Positions 1 through 8,683 of a stretch of 51,849 nt of DNA are shown piece by piece. The stretch is taken from assembly GCA_009693505.1 (NCBI GenBank), contig SHXD01000018.1, positions 1-51,849 on the forward strand. Reading direction: 5' to 3'. The notes beneath the pieces were generated by a model. That model saw only the letters and a list, made by a program, of their open reading frames with translations, did no database searches and was not told the origin of the DNA. A program made the translations under genes and the position numbers. Source of the stretch: Limnohabitans sp. GTDB lineage: Bacteria > Pseudomonadota > Gammaproteobacteria > Burkholderiales > Burkholderiaceae_C. Numbering within the stretch: the first letter of the stretch is position 1; each line of letters starts with the position of its first letter.

Positions 1-1
1 C

Positions 2-457
2 CATGATCATGATCACGCAAATGAGCATGAGCATGAGCACGCACATGAGAAAGAACGTGGGCATGAGAAGGCGCACGATCACCATGATCACGAGCATGGT
101 GAGAATTGCAATCACCCATCTCACCAAAATGAAGGCCATGGGCATCACCATCACTTTGACGATGATGTGAAGAGTTTTGTATTCAAATCAGACAAGCCTT
201 TTGATTCGGCCAAATTGGAGGACTTTTTGGGTGCCATTGTGAATGTGTATGGACCCCGCATGCTTCGATACAAGGGCGTCTTGAATATGAAAGGCACTGA
301 AAGGAAGGTCATTTTCCAGGGCGTGCACCAGCTGATGGGAAGTGATTTGGGTCCTGTTTGGGCTGAAAATGAGGTCAAAGTTAGCAAAATGGTGTTCATT
401 GGCATTGACTTGCCCAAAGACATTTTGTTGCAAGGTTTGGAGCAATGTTTGGTTTAG
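2..457 (+). CDS. COG0523/CobW-family metal-chaperone GTPase, C-terminal part (5' end outside window)
   Basis: The reading frame is open from the left edge to a TAG at 455-457, so only the C-terminal ~151 residues are seen. They begin with a strikingly His/Glu/Asp-rich loop (about 25 His in the first 55 codons, many as HDH, HEH and HGHHHH runs). After it comes a CobW C-terminal domain: KSFVFKSDKPFDSAKLEDFL, then a segment with VYGPRMLRYKG and a final QGVHQLMG...GPVWAENE block. COG0523 proteins are G3E P-loop GTPases thought to deliver zinc or cobalt to client proteins in the cytoplasm; the His-rich loop is the usual metal-binding region. The GTPase domain would lie upstream of the window. The next gene is a DksA-family protein. 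Family call is firm; the metal is not visible. Confidence 0.85.
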   Translation, partial: HDHDHANEHEHEHAHEKERGHEKAHDHHDHEHGENCNHPSHQNEGHGHHHHFDDDVKSFVFKSDKPFDSAKLEDFLGAIVNVYGPRMLRYKGVLNMKGTERKVIFQGVHQLMGSDLGPVWAENEVKVSKMVFIGIDLPKDILLQGLEQCLV

Positions 458-561
458 TTTTCCAGAAAGCGTTTTAAGGCTGTTCAGTCGCTACAATCTC
501 CGCCCTGACGGGGTCCCTTAATTGGGGCCTCAATGCGCCCAGAAGGTCGAAAAAATGGGTT

Positions 562-602
562 TTGACGCAAATGAGCCGATGACCACAATTCATTTGCAAA
601 TG
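562..602 (+). promoter_or_regulatory. Putative dksA promoter with overlapping GCAAATG dyads
   Basis: TTGACG (562-567) and ACAATT (585-590) are 17 bp apart, a plausible but weak sigma-70 pair about 60 bp before the GTG start. GCAAATGA (567-574) is an exact inverted match of TCATTTGC (590-597), and CATTTGCAAATG (591-602) is a perfect 12-bp palindrome, giving three GCAAATG half-sites on and just after the promoter. This could be an operator; I do not recognise the regulator. The rest of 458-651 shows no convincing gene. Confidence 0.35.
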
Positions 603-651
603 GCTGGTGTCCTTAAAGGATGCGTAAGCCGCCACGGCTAGGAGACAGGAC

Positions 652-1881
652 GTGAAAAAGCCCCTTAAAACGAGCTCAAAAACCGCAGTGAAAAAAACCA
701 GTACGCCCGCTAAAGTGAAAACCACAGCCAAAGGCAAACCGACTGCACCTGCGAAGAAGCTGAGCAAACCAGCGCCTGTCAAAGCGGTCAAAACTGCTGT
801 CACCAAAGCCGTTGTCAAGGCTAAACCTGTCGAGAAAAAAGCCACGCCTAAGGCTGTGGCCAAGCCTGCGGCCAAAACAGCCACTAAACCTGTTAGCAAA
901 CCCGTCAGTAAAACATCTGACAAGCCTGTGTCAAAGGCAAAGCCAGCTGCCAAGCCCGTTGCCAAATCTGCGCCAAAGCCGGTTGCCAAAGCGCCCGTGA
1001 AAGTAGCTGCCAAAGTTGCAAGCAAAGTGGCAGCCAAACTAGCCCCTAAAGCAGTCCCAAAAGCAGCTCCTAAAGTTGCACCAAAAGCCACGGCAAAACC
1101 AGCCGCCAAGTCAAGCCCTAAAACACCGGTGAAAGCGACGGCAAAACCCGCCGCTTCAGTGAAGCCTGAGAAAGCCGCTAAGCCAGCCAAGGCTGAAAAG
1201 CCAGCCAAGGTGGCCAAAGCCGAAAAAGCTGCTCCAGTGGCGCCGCCAGTGGCGGTGCCTGTGGCTTCAGGAGACGTACCTGCGCGTGCAGTGCGACCTT
1301 CTGCCCGTCTTGCTCAAATTACTGTGCCATCGATGGCTCAATCGGTGGCTTCTACGGCTGCAAAAGCCAGTTACTTACAAAACATGCCTACACAAGCTTT
1401 GACCCCCCCGCCCTTTGTTGCCGTTAAAAAAGATGCCAAGTTGGCCAACAATTGGAAAACCAAAAAACCCGACCAACTGAGAGATGCTGAAATCATGGCC
1501 ATGTCCGACAAGGACTACATGAACGATGCCCAAATGGCATTTTTCAGAATCAAATTGGTTATCCTCAAACAAGGCATTTTGACCAATGCGGGTGAAACCA
1601 CCGAGCATTTGCGCGAAGACACTGTGGTGGTGCCCGATCCCGCAGACCGCGCCACCATTGAAGAAGAGCACGCTCTTGAGTTGCGCACGCGTGACCGTGA
1701 GCGAAAGTTGCTAAAGAAAATTGAGCAATCCATTCAGCGCATTGATTCAGGCGACTATGGTTATTGCGACGAAACAGGTGAACCCATTGGTGTGGGCCGT
1801 TTGTTGGCCCGTCCAACTGCCAATTTGTCATTGGAAGCACAGCAGCGACGCGAACTCAAACAAAAAATGTTTGGGGATTGA
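652..1881 (+). CDS. dksA: DksA/TraR-family RNA polymerase-binding protein with long Lys/Ala/Pro-rich N-terminal extension
   Basis: 409 residues, GTG start preceded by AGGAG (640-644). Residues ~1-215 are almost entirely Lys, Ala, Pro, Val, Ser and Thr, like a bacterial histone H1 tail; 216-277 is a linker; ~278-409 is a DksA domain. The coiled-coil tip motif DPADRA (D329, D332) matches the DxxDxA that reaches into the RNA polymerase secondary channel. The zinc-finger region keeps one cysteine (C372 in YGYCDETGEP); the other three positions are T, S and A, so it should fold without a structural zinc. DksA acts with ppGpp to adjust transcription initiation. Classic DksA is about 150 residues, so the protein is more than doubled by the tail, which probably binds nucleic acid (inference). 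A strong terminator follows. Confidence 0.85.
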   Translation: MKKPLKTSSKTAVKKTSTPAKVKTTAKGKPTAPAKKLSKPAPVKAVKTAVTKAVVKAKPVEKKATPKAVAKPAAKTATKPVSKPVSKTSDKPVSKAKPAAKPVAKSAPKPVAKAPVKVAAKVASKVAAKLAPKAVPKAAPKVAPKATAKPAAKSSPKTPVKATAKPAASVKPEKAAKPAKAEKPAKVAKAEKAAPVAPPVAVPVASGDVPARAVRPSARLAQITVPSMAQSVASTAAKASYLQNMPTQALTPPPFVAVKKDAKLANNWKTKKPDQLRDAEIMAMSDKDYMNDAQMAFFRIKLVILKQGILTNAGETTEHLREDTVVVPDPADRATIEEEHALELRTRDRERKLLKKIEQSIQRIDSGDYGYCDETGEPIGVGRLLARPTANLSLEAQQRRELKQKMFGD

Positions 1882-1903
1882 ATTGAGGCCGCTGACGACT
1901 CTG

Positions 1904-1931
1904 AAAAGGCTCCATCAGGAGCCTTTTTTTT
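1904..1931 (+). terminator. Intrinsic terminator after dksA
   Basis: Stem AAAAGGCTCC (1904-1913) pairs with GGAGCCTTTT (1918-1927) around the tetraloop ATCA, followed by T's to 1931. It lies 22 nt after the dksA stop and separates this gene from the mraZ cluster. Confidence 0.88.
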
Positions 1932-1960
1932 GCATTCGAACAACAATTGCCAAGCCGTTT

Positions 1961-1979
1961 AAAATTTTTCAAAAATTTT
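1961..1979. repeat. AT-rich 19-bp perfect palindrome in the dksA-mraZ gap
   Basis: AAAATTTTT and AAAAATTTT flank a single C. It lies in a 340-bp gene-free stretch (1882-2221) that holds the dksA terminator at its start, AT-rich sequence with A/T tracts in the middle, and the mraZ promoter and operator at its end. The A-tracts probably bend the DNA; no coding potential is evident. Confidence 0.45.
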
Positions 1980-2124
1980 GAATTATTTTTTGAATCGTCA
2001 AATGCCTCAGAAGTTACTTGCAGACTGAGTTCTAAGTGCCTAATTTTCAAAGATTTTTCTACTCACATTCTCTTGCAAAGTATCTCCTAAGCCCTTGATT
2101 TAATTGAAAAACTTAAAACCCCCC

Positions 2125-2152
2125 TTGCGGGTGGGTGAATACCTGATACAGT
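2125..2152 (+). promoter_or_regulatory. Putative mraZ promoter (extended -10)
   Basis: TTGCGG (2125-2130) is followed after 16 bp by TACAGT (2147-2152), and the -10 is preceded by TGA, an extended -10 element (TGn). MraZ-type repeats overlap the spacer, the -10 and the start region, as expected for a self-repressed promoter. No other good promoter is visible before ftsA, so it probably drives the cluster. Confidence 0.55.
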
Positions 2153-2180
2153 GCAAAAAAGTGCAATTAAGTGGGAAAAA
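2131..2180 (+). promoter_or_regulatory. MraZ operator: GTG repeats in 10-bp register
   Basis: Repeats beginning GTG occur at 2131 (GTGGGTGAAT), 2151 (GTGCAAAAAA), 2161 (GTGCAATTAA) and 2171 (GTGGGAAAAA), spaced exactly 10 or 20 bp. E. coli MraZ binds TGGGN repeats separated by 5 nt, a 10-bp period, just upstream of its own gene, and represses the operon. The first and last repeats have the full GTGGG core; the two central ones are GTGCA variants. The array overlaps the -10 and the likely start site. Confidence 0.72.
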
Positions 2181-2221
2181 CTACCAAATTGCTTATTTCG
2201 TCATCAGGAATTGAGAATCAA

Positions 2222-2650
2222 GTGTTTCAAGGTGCATCTTCGTTGAGTTTGGACGCCAAAGGCCGCCTGTCGGTGCCTACGCGCCACCGCGAGGTTTTGA
2301 GTGCCACCGCAGGTGGGCAACTGACCATCACCAAACATCCTCACGGCTGCTTAATGATGTTCCCCCGCACAGAGTGGGAGCGTTTCCGTGAGCGCATTGC
2401 ACAGTTGCCCATGGAAGCTCAGTGGTGGAAGCGAATTTTCTTGGGCAATGCCATGGACGTTGACATGGACGGCACGGGCCGCGTGTTGATCTCCCCTGAG
2501 TTGCGTGCAGCGGCGGGGATTGCCAAAGACACCATCCTGCTCGGCATGGGCAATCACTTTGAGTTGTGGGACAAAACAGCCTACGACACCCAAGAAGCGA
2601 AAGCCATGCAGGGCGACATGCCCGATGTCTTCAAGGACTTTTCGTTCTGA
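2222..2650 (+). CDS. mraZ: Transcriptional regulator MraZ
   Basis: 142 residues from the GTG at 2222, where translation begins [20 protein letters not shown], aligning with the usual MraZ N-terminus (MFxGxxxLxLDxKGR). A longer frame exists to a GTG at 2171, but that codon lies inside the operator array, so I reject it. AGGAA at 2206-2210 is the likely ribosome-binding site, with slightly long spacing. Two AbrB-like half domains are visible, the second carrying [18 protein letters not shown]. MraZ forms a ring-shaped oligomer that binds its own promoter and controls the division and cell-wall cluster. The stop is 7 nt before rsmH. Confidence 0.93.
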   Translation: MFQGASSLSLDAKGRLSVPTRHREVLSATAGGQLTITKHPHGCLMMFPRTEWERFRERIAQLPMEAQWWKRIFLGNAMDVDMDGTGRVLISPELRAAAGIAKDTILLGMGNHFELWDKTAYDTQEAKAMQGDMPDVFKDFSF

Positions 2651-2657
2651 GGCCTGT

Positions 2658-3590
2658 GTGACGACCCATTGGCAACACACCACCGTCTTGCTCACTGAAG
2701 CAGTCGATGCATTGTTCGGCAGTGCAGGCGAAGGCGCCGAAAAAGATATTTATGTCGACGCCACCTTTGGTCGAGGTGGTCATTCACGCCTGATTTTGTC
2801 TCGCTTGCCAGAGGGTGCGCAACTCATCGCATTTGACAAAGATGTCGAGGCCATCGCAGAGGCAGCGCAAATCAAGGATGCGCGTTTTTCTATTCGGCAC
2901 GAAGGCTTCAGGCATCTGGGTGAATTGCACGCTGGCAGCATCGCAGGCGTGTTGATGGACCTGGGCATCAGCTCCCCCCAAATTGACAACCCCGACAGGG
3001 GTTTTTCTTTTCGTTTCGATGGCCCCTTAGACATGCGCATGGACACCACGCGCGGTCAGAGTGTGGCCGAGTGGCTGGCCTCTGCCAGTGTGGATCAGAT
3101 CACGGAGGTGGTACGTGACTATGGCGAAGAACGGTTTGCTTTTCCGATTGCAAAGGCGATTGTGGCTCGCCGACAAGAGCGGGGCCCAATTTCATCCACC
3201 TCCGATTTGGCCGGGATCGTGGCTGGTACGGTCAAAACCCGCGAGCCGGGCAAGGACCCTGCAACGCGGACATTTCAGGCTCTTCGGATTTTCATCAACG
3301 CCGAGCTTGAGGAGCTTGAACAAGCGTTAGAAGCCAGCCTTCAAGTGTTGCAGCCAGGAGGTCGATTGGTGGTCATCAGTTTCCACTCTTTGGAAGATCG
3401 CATCGTGAAGCAATTCATCGCAAAGCATTCCAAAGAGGTCTATGACCGGCGCGCACCTTTCGCAGTGCCGCAGCCCATGAAGCTGAAATCTGTGGAGCGA
3501 ATTCGGCCCAGTGATGCCGAGGTGGCTGGCAATCCGCGTTCACGCAGCGCCATCATGCGCGTGGCTGAAAGAACGGCGGTGCTGGCATGA
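2658..3590 (+). CDS. rsmH: 16S rRNA (cytosine-1402-N4) methyltransferase RsmH
   Basis: 310 residues from a GTG at 2658, giving [20 protein letters not shown], the family's normal N-terminus; TGAGG at 2648-2652 is the ribosome-binding site and overlaps the mraZ stop. The SAM-binding motif [14 protein letters not shown] sits near residue 35, and [17 protein letters not shown] and [16 protein letters not shown] are all present. RsmH methylates N4 of C1402 in the 30S P site. It lies in its usual place between mraZ and ftsL. Its stop overlaps the ftsL start as ATGA, suggesting coupled translation. Confidence 0.95.
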   Translation: MTTHWQHTTVLLTEAVDALFGSAGEGAEKDIYVDATFGRGGHSRLILSRLPEGAQLIAFDKDVEAIAEAAQIKDARFSIRHEGFRHLGELHAGSIAGVLMDLGISSPQIDNPDRGFSFRFDGPLDMRMDTTRGQSVAEWLASASVDQITEVVRDYGEERFAFPIAKAIVARRQERGPISSTSDLAGIVAGTVKTREPGKDPATRTFQALRIFINAELEELEQALEASLQVLQPGGRLVVISFHSLEDRIVKQFIAKHSKEVYDRRAPFAVPQPMKLKSVERIRPSDAEVAGNPRSRSAIMRVAERTAVLA

Positions 3591-3919
3591 CGCGTGTGAA
3601 TTTATTCTTGGTCATCGCCATCATTTTGTCGGCCATGTTTTTGGTCCACAGTCATTACGAAGCACGTCGCTCGTTCATGATCTTGGAAGCGGCGATGAAA
3701 GAAGCAACGCGTCTTGAGTTGGAGCACGAGCGTTTGCAAGTGGACCGTCGTTCGCAAGCATCGCCACTGCGCATTGAGCAAATTGCCAAGCAACAATTGC
3801 AAATGCGTTTGGTGACACCGGGCATTACCCAGTATGTGAAGCAGCCTTCTGATTTGCAAGCAAGCTCACAAAAGGTGGCTGCTCAAAAGCCTGAAAAATC
3901 GACCGAGGCCAAGCCATGA
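3587..3919 (+). CDS. ftsL: Cell division protein FtsL
   Basis: 110 residues. A short cytoplasmic start (MTRVN) leads into one transmembrane helix (about residues 5-22, [17 protein letters not shown]) and a periplasmic coiled-coil segment rich in Glu/Leu/Arg ([20 protein letters not shown]). FtsL forms the FtsQLB complex that activates FtsWI at the septum. The protein is poorly conserved, so the call rests on size, topology and position between rsmH and ftsI. It overlaps both neighbours by ATGA. Confidence 0.9.
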   Translation: MTRVNLFLVIAIILSAMFLVHSHYEARRSFMILEAAMKEATRLELEHERLQVDRRSQASPLRIEQIAKQQLQMRLVTPGITQYVKQPSDLQASSQKVAAQKPEKSTEAKP

Positions 3920-5649
3920 GCCGCAGTGTTCAGCTGTCCTCTAGCCCTTTGTTGGCCAGCAAAACGCCAGTTTGGCGCAGCAAACTCATTGTGGCCGCCA
4001 TGGCTTTGGCCTTTGTGGGCTTGGCCGTTCGAGCAGCGTATGTTCAAGTCTTTGAAAACGCCTTTTACAAACGTCAAGGCGAAGTGCGCTTTGCCAGAAC
4101 CCTGACGTTGCCTGCCAATCGCGGCCGCATTTTGGACCGCAATGGTTTGATCTTGGCTTCCAGTGTGCCTGCGCCCAGTGTGTGGGCCAACCCAGAAGAG
4201 ATTGACAGATCGCCTGAAGGCTTGCGTCAGTTGGGCAAGTTGCTCGAATTGTCGCCCACAGAGTTGACGAAGAAATTAGAGAACGAAGACAAAACTTTTG
4301 TGTGGCTTCGTCGTCAAATGGACGAGCCTGTGGTGAAGCAAGTTTTGGCTTTGAACATCAAGGGCATCTACACCATCAAAGAATACAAACGTCTGTATCC
4401 TGAGGGTGAATCGGCGGCTCACATTGTCGGATTCACCAATGTAGAAGACAAAGGCCAAGAAGGCATTGAGTTGATTTTCCAAGATCAACTCTCTGGCAAA
4501 CCTGGCGCAAGACGAGTGATCAAAGATCGCTTGGGTCGTGTGGTGGAAGATGTAGGGCAAATGACCCCTCCTGTTGATGGCGAAGATTTGCAATTGAGCA
4601 TTGACAGCAAGGTGCAGTTCTTTGCCTACCAAAAACTGCGTGAAGCGGTTTTAGAAAACAAAGCCAAAGCTGGCAGTGTGGTGGTGCTAGATGCGCAATC
4701 GGGTGAAATCTTGGCGTTGGCCAACTACCCTAGCTACTCGCCCGACAAGCGTGTCAATTTAAGTGGCGAGCAATTGCGCAATCGTGCACTCACCGACAGC
4801 TTTGAGCCTGGTTCCACGATGAAGCCTTTTGCCATTGCAATCGCATTGGAAAAAGGCATCATCAAGCCGGAAACCATCATTCAAACTGCGCCTGGCAGCA
4901 TCAATATCACGGGTTCAACGATCACCGATTCGCACCCTCACGGCGCACTCACTGTCAATGAGGTGATTCAAAAATCGAGCAACGTGGGGACGGTGAAAAT
5001 TGCCATGCAATTGCAGCCCCGTGAAATGTGGGAAATGTTCACAGCGGTGGGTTTAGGCCAGAAACCTCAATTGCCATTTCCAGGTGTGGTCAGCGGTCGC
5101 TTGCGGGCTGCCAAAACTTGGCGTCCTATTGAGCAAGCCACCATGAGTTATGGCTATGGTGTATCGACCAGTTTGTTTCAAATGGCACGGGCGTACACCA
5201 TTTTTGCCAGTGACGGTAAATCGCTGCCAGCCACCCTGATTAAAAGCGATCAAATTCCAGCGGGCGTGCCTGTGATCAGTCCAGAAAACGCACAGGCCGT
5301 TCGCCACATGCTGAACTTGGCAGCGGGCCCTGGCGGTACAGCCCAAAAAGCGCAAACCATGGGTTATTCGGTGGGTGGTAAAACTGGCACGGCCCACAAG
5401 CAAGAGGGCAAAGGCTACGCAGGTAAAAAATACCGAGGCGTGTTTGTGGGCATGGCCCCTATTGAAAAACCACGCATTGTGGTGGCCGTCATGATTGATG
5501 AACCCTCTAACGGCCGTTATTACGGCGGTGATGTGGCCGCGCCCGTTTTCAGCCAAACCGTGCAGCAAAGTTTGCGCTTGATGGGTGTGCAACCCGATAT
5601 GAGTGTCAAGCCTCAAATTATGGCCAAAGCTGTGGAGGAGTCGTTCTGA
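3916..5649 (+). CDS. ftsI: Division-specific peptidoglycan transpeptidase FtsI (PBP3)
   Basis: 577 residues. One N-terminal transmembrane helix (about 24-44) is followed by the class B PBP dimerisation domain (NRGRILDRNG) and the transpeptidase domain with all three catalytic motifs: S300-T-M-K303 (acyl-serine and lysine), S354-S-N356 and K489-T-G491. FtsI crosslinks septal peptidoglycan in the periplasm as partner of the glycosyltransferase FtsW, encoded in the same cluster. Length and motif order are normal. The stop and the murE start share a base (TGATG). Confidence 0.96.
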   Translation: MSRSVQLSSSPLLASKTPVWRSKLIVAAMALAFVGLAVRAAYVQVFENAFYKRQGEVRFARTLTLPANRGRILDRNGLILASSVPAPSVWANPEEIDRSPEGLRQLGKLLELSPTELTKKLENEDKTFVWLRRQMDEPVVKQVLALNIKGIYTIKEYKRLYPEGESAAHIVGFTNVEDKGQEGIELIFQDQLSGKPGARRVIKDRLGRVVEDVGQMTPPVDGEDLQLSIDSKVQFFAYQKLREAVLENKAKAGSVVVLDAQSGEILALANYPSYSPDKRVNLSGEQLRNRALTDSFEPGSTMKPFAIAIALEKGIIKPETIIQTAPGSINITGSTITDSHPHGALTVNEVIQKSSNVGTVKIAMQLQPREMWEMFTAVGLGQKPQLPFPGVVSGRLRAAKTWRPIEQATMSYGYGVSTSLFQMARAYTIFASDGKSLPATLIKSDQIPAGVPVISPENAQAVRHMLNLAAGPGGTAQKAQTMGYSVGGKTGTAHKQEGKGYAGKKYRGVFVGMAPIEKPRIVVAVMIDEPSNGRYYGGDVAAPVFSQTVQQSLRLMGVQPDMSVKPQIMAKAVEESF

Positions 5650-7232
5650 TGCAAACCCTGCACAGCCCAACTCAAGCCGCAGAATGGTTGCGCCAACACG
5701 TCACTGGCGTTTTGTGCACTGACAGTCGCGCCATCCAAAAAGGCGATGGCTTCATTGCTTGGCCAGGCATGGCCACCGATGGCCGTGCTTATGTCGCATC
5801 GGCATTTGAGCAAGGTGCTACAGCTTGTTTGGTAGAGGCAGAAGACTGCTCGCAATGGCAATCGGCCTGGCATGCCGTATCAAACAAAGTGCCCACCCAA
5901 GTGGCGGCCTATTCAGGTTTAAAAGCAGACACAGGCTGGATTGCAGATGCTTATTACGAGCAACCTAGCCAAGCACTAAAGGTGTTGGCGGTCACAGGCA
6001 CCAATGGCAAAACTTCTACGACTTGGTGGTTGGCTCAAGCACTCAATGCCATGAAGCTCAGCGCTGAAGGTGAGGCTTTAGCGCCCCGTTGTGCCGTTGT
6101 GGGTACGCTGGGCTTGGGGCAGCCGCCCGATTTAATGTCGACGGGCATGACCACGCCAGACCCTGTTTTATTGCAAGCGCAATTTAGAAAGTTTGTGGCC
6201 GCAGGCATCTCCCACTGTGCCATTGAAGCCAGCTCCATAGGGCTTGCCGAGCAGCGCTTGGCCGGCACGCACATTCAATTGGCCATGTTGACCAATTTCA
6301 CACAAGATCATTTGGACTACCACGGTTCTATGTCGGCTTATTGGCAAGCCAAGCAGACACTCTTTGCGTGGCCCGAACTTGAGATAGCGGTGATCAACGT
6401 CGATGATGCGCAAGGTGCCAAGTTGGCAGCTGATCTGTCTCAGAGAGCTTTGACAGATACCAGAGGCCAAGCGTTGGACCTTTGGACTTGCTCTGGTCAA
6501 GGACAAGATGCTCGATTGCAAGCACGTCATTTGACAAGAAACTTAACGGGTTTGGCCTTCGATGTGATCGAGGGCCAAGAAAGTGTCCACCTTCAAACTT
6601 CATTGATGGGGGATTACAACGTTGACAACATGCTCGGGGTGATCGCTGCCTTACGGGCCTTGAAATACGACTTGGTTCAAATCGTTCAAATCTGTGCACA
6701 ACTCAAAGCAGTACCGGGCCGCATGGAAAAAGTCTCGGGTGTAGAAGGGCTCGATTTGCCTCTGACTGTGGTGGACTATGCGCACACACCAGATGCCGTC
6801 ACACAAACCTTGCTGGCACTGAAACCGCTGGTTGATGCTTTGGGTTCTCAACTCTGGTGTGTCTTGGGTTGTGGTGGTGATCGAGATGCCGGCAAGCGCC
6901 CCTTGATGGCTGCGGCTGCTGAATCTGTGGCCCACCAATTGGTGTTGACCAGTGACAATCCACGCAGTGAAACACCTGACCAAATTGTGCAGGACATGCG
7001 TCAAGGTTTGCAAGCACCCGACAAAGCACATCAGGAGCTTGACCGTGGCAAAGCTATTTTTCAAACGATCATGCAAGCAGGTCAGCATGATGTAATTTTG
7101 ATTGCAGGCAAAGGCCATGAGGACACCCAAGAAATTGCAGGGGTGAAGTACCCCTTCGACGATCGCTTGCACGCGCATGAAGCACTGGTCAAACGTGCCA
7201 ATGGGGTGAAGCAGGTGGGGGCTCAGCCATGA
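5649..7232 (+). CDS. murE: UDP-MurNAc-L-Ala-D-Glu:meso-diaminopimelate ligase MurE
   Basis: 527 residues. The ATP loop is GTNGKT (117-122). The C-terminal domain has D436-N-P-R439, the motif that selects meso-diaminopimelate rather than lysine as third residue of the stem peptide; Mpl in this window implies the same chemistry. VVDYAHTPDAV and ILIAGKGHEDTQ are further family signatures. MurE is a cytoplasmic ATP-dependent ligase adding the third amino acid to the peptidoglycan precursor. Overlaps murF by ATGA. Confidence 0.96.
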   Translation: MQTLHSPTQAAEWLRQHVTGVLCTDSRAIQKGDGFIAWPGMATDGRAYVASAFEQGATACLVEAEDCSQWQSAWHAVSNKVPTQVAAYSGLKADTGWIADAYYEQPSQALKVLAVTGTNGKTSTTWWLAQALNAMKLSAEGEALAPRCAVVGTLGLGQPPDLMSTGMTTPDPVLLQAQFRKFVAAGISHCAIEASSIGLAEQRLAGTHIQLAMLTNFTQDHLDYHGSMSAYWQAKQTLFAWPELEIAVINVDDAQGAKLAADLSQRALTDTRGQALDLWTCSGQGQDARLQARHLTRNLTGLAFDVIEGQESVHLQTSLMGDYNVDNMLGVIAALRALKYDLVQIVQICAQLKAVPGRMEKVSGVEGLDLPLTVVDYAHTPDAVTQTLLALKPLVDALGSQLWCVLGCGGDRDAGKRPLMAAAAESVAHQLVLTSDNPRSETPDQIVQDMRQGLQAPDKAHQELDRGKAIFQTIMQAGQHDVILIAGKGHEDTQEIAGVKYPFDDRLHAHEALVKRANGVKQVGAQP

Positions 7233-8683
7233 ACATGACGCTGACGCAGCTTCAAACGTGGTTGCCGCAAGCCGTGGCCGTTACGGGTCATGCAAATGAG
7301 GCGCTTCTGAATTACACCGTGATTAAAGCTGTGCGCACCGACAGCCGCAGTGTGCTTGCAGGTGATTTGTTTATCGCCCTTAAGGGTGAAACATTTGATG
7401 GCACTGCTTTCTTGGCGCAAGCTCAAACCCAAGGCGCTGTGGCCGTGCTGTTTGAAGCGCAAGACCCTCTCAAAGGCGAGCACCTTCAATACCTGAAAGA
7501 CGTTTCAGTGCCTGCATTCTGCGTGCCTAACGCGCGTGCCGCATTGGGTGAGTTGGCCGCGCAATGGCGCCGTCAATTTGATTTGGAACTGATTGGTGTA
7601 ACAGGCAGCAATGGCAAAACCACCGTCACGCAAATGATTGCTTCAGTGCTAAGGGCCGATGCTTCATGTCCCTCCTTGTCGACACAAGGCAACTTGAACA
7701 ATGACATTGGCGTGCCACTCACGTTGTTCAATTTGCGACCAGAACACCGCCGTGCGGTGGTGGAGTTGGGCATGAACCATCCAGGCGAAATAGACACATT
7801 GGCCCGTTATGCGCAGCCTAGCATTGGTTTGGTAAACAACGCACAACGCGAGCACCTAGAATTCATGGCCACGGTGGAAGCGGTGGCCCTCGAAAATGGT
7901 GAAGTGATTCGACACTTGTCTGCCAATGGCGTAGCTGTGTTTCCTGCGCAAGACGTGTACACCGAACTTTGGAAGAAGTTGGCAGGCGCTCGTCGGGTTT
8001 TGACGTTTGGCTTCACGCAAGGGGATGTGCAGGCGCACGACATTGCCTGGATCAACGGTGCATGGTCTTTTCAATTGACAACAGCCCGTGCTGCTTTGAC
8101 CTGTCGTTTGAACATTGCGGGTCGACACAATATTTTGAATGCTTTGGCGGCTACCGCTTGTGCATTGGCTGCTGGCATGAGTCTGGCTGCCATTGTGAAA
8201 GGGCTTGAGAACTTTGAGCCTGTCAAAGGGCGTTCCAAATCTTCCGAGTGGCAAATTGAAAGTCACACATTCACTTTGGTCGACGACACCTACAACGCCA
8301 ACCCCGACTCTGTCAGGGCAGCCATTGATGTTCTGGCTGAGTTGCCTGCACCGCGTTTATTGGTTTTGGGCGATATGGCTGAAGTGGGTCAACAAGGCCC
8401 TGAGTTTCATCAAGAGGTGGGTGCCTTCGCCAAAGCTTCTGGCATTGAGGCCTTGTTCACTTTGGGCGATTTGTGCGTGCACAGCAGTCAAGCTTTTGAA
8501 GGTGCGCATCACTTCTCAGACATGGACAACTTGCAACAAACTGTGCTGGCTCAAATATCAACCTACAACAGTGTGCTTGTCAAAGGATCGCGGTTTATGA
8601 AGATGGAACGCGTCGTAGATGCCTTGCGCAACAGGTTTGAACAAGCTCAGGCCTCAGAAAGCGAGTCAACCCATGCTGCTTAA
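7229..8683 (+). CDS. murF: UDP-MurNAc-tripeptide:D-alanyl-D-alanine ligase MurF
   Basis: 484 residues from ATG 7229 (an in-frame ATG at 7235 is an alternative). The Mur-ligase ATP loop reads [25 protein letters not shown] and [20 protein letters not shown] are characteristic MurF blocks. The enzyme joins D-Ala-D-Ala, made by Ddl further along the cluster, to the tripeptide to finish the UDP-MurNAc-pentapeptide in the cytoplasm. The 3' end overlaps the mraY start by 11 nt. Confidence 0.96.
   Translation: MNMTLTQLQTWLPQAVAVTGHANEALLNYTVIKAVRTDSRSVLAGDLFIALKGETFDGTAFLAQAQTQGAVAVLFEAQDPLKGEHLQYLKDVSVPAFCVPNARAALGELAAQWRRQFDLELIGVTGSNGKTTVTQMIASVLRADASCPSLSTQGNLNNDIGVPLTLFNLRPEHRRAVVELGMNHPGEIDTLARYAQPSIGLVNNAQREHLEFMATVEAVALENGEVIRHLSANGVAVFPAQDVYTELWKKLAGARRVLTFGFTQGDVQAHDIAWINGAWSFQLTTARAALTCRLNIAGRHNILNALAATACALAAGMSLAAIVKGLENFEPVKGRSKSSEWQIESHTFTLVDDTYNANPDSVRAAIDVLAELPAPRLLVLGDMAEVGQQGPEFHQEVGAFAKASGIEALFTLGDLCVHSSQAFEGAHHFSDMDNLQQTVLAQISTYNSVLVKGSRFMKMERVVDALRNRFEQAQASESESTHAA

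Noticed and set aside
1..160. His-codon repeat at the left edge as a DNA tandem repeat or CRISPR
   Set aside because: The CAT/CAC/GAT/GAG mix is irregular and in frame with the CobW protein; it encodes a metal-binding loop.
474..1217. 247-residue minus-strand open frame opposite the DksA tail
   Set aside because: It is the mirror of Lys/Ala/Pro-rich codons, giving an Ala/Leu/Thr/Gly-rich low-complexity translation with no family match; the plus-strand gene explains the region.
2171..2221. Longer mraZ start at GTG 2171
   Set aside because: That codon lies inside the MraZ operator array, and the family N-terminus begins at GTG 2222.
5053..5670. 205-residue minus-strand frame opposite ftsI
   Set aside because: Antisense to the ftsI transpeptidase domain; a shadow of conserved codons.
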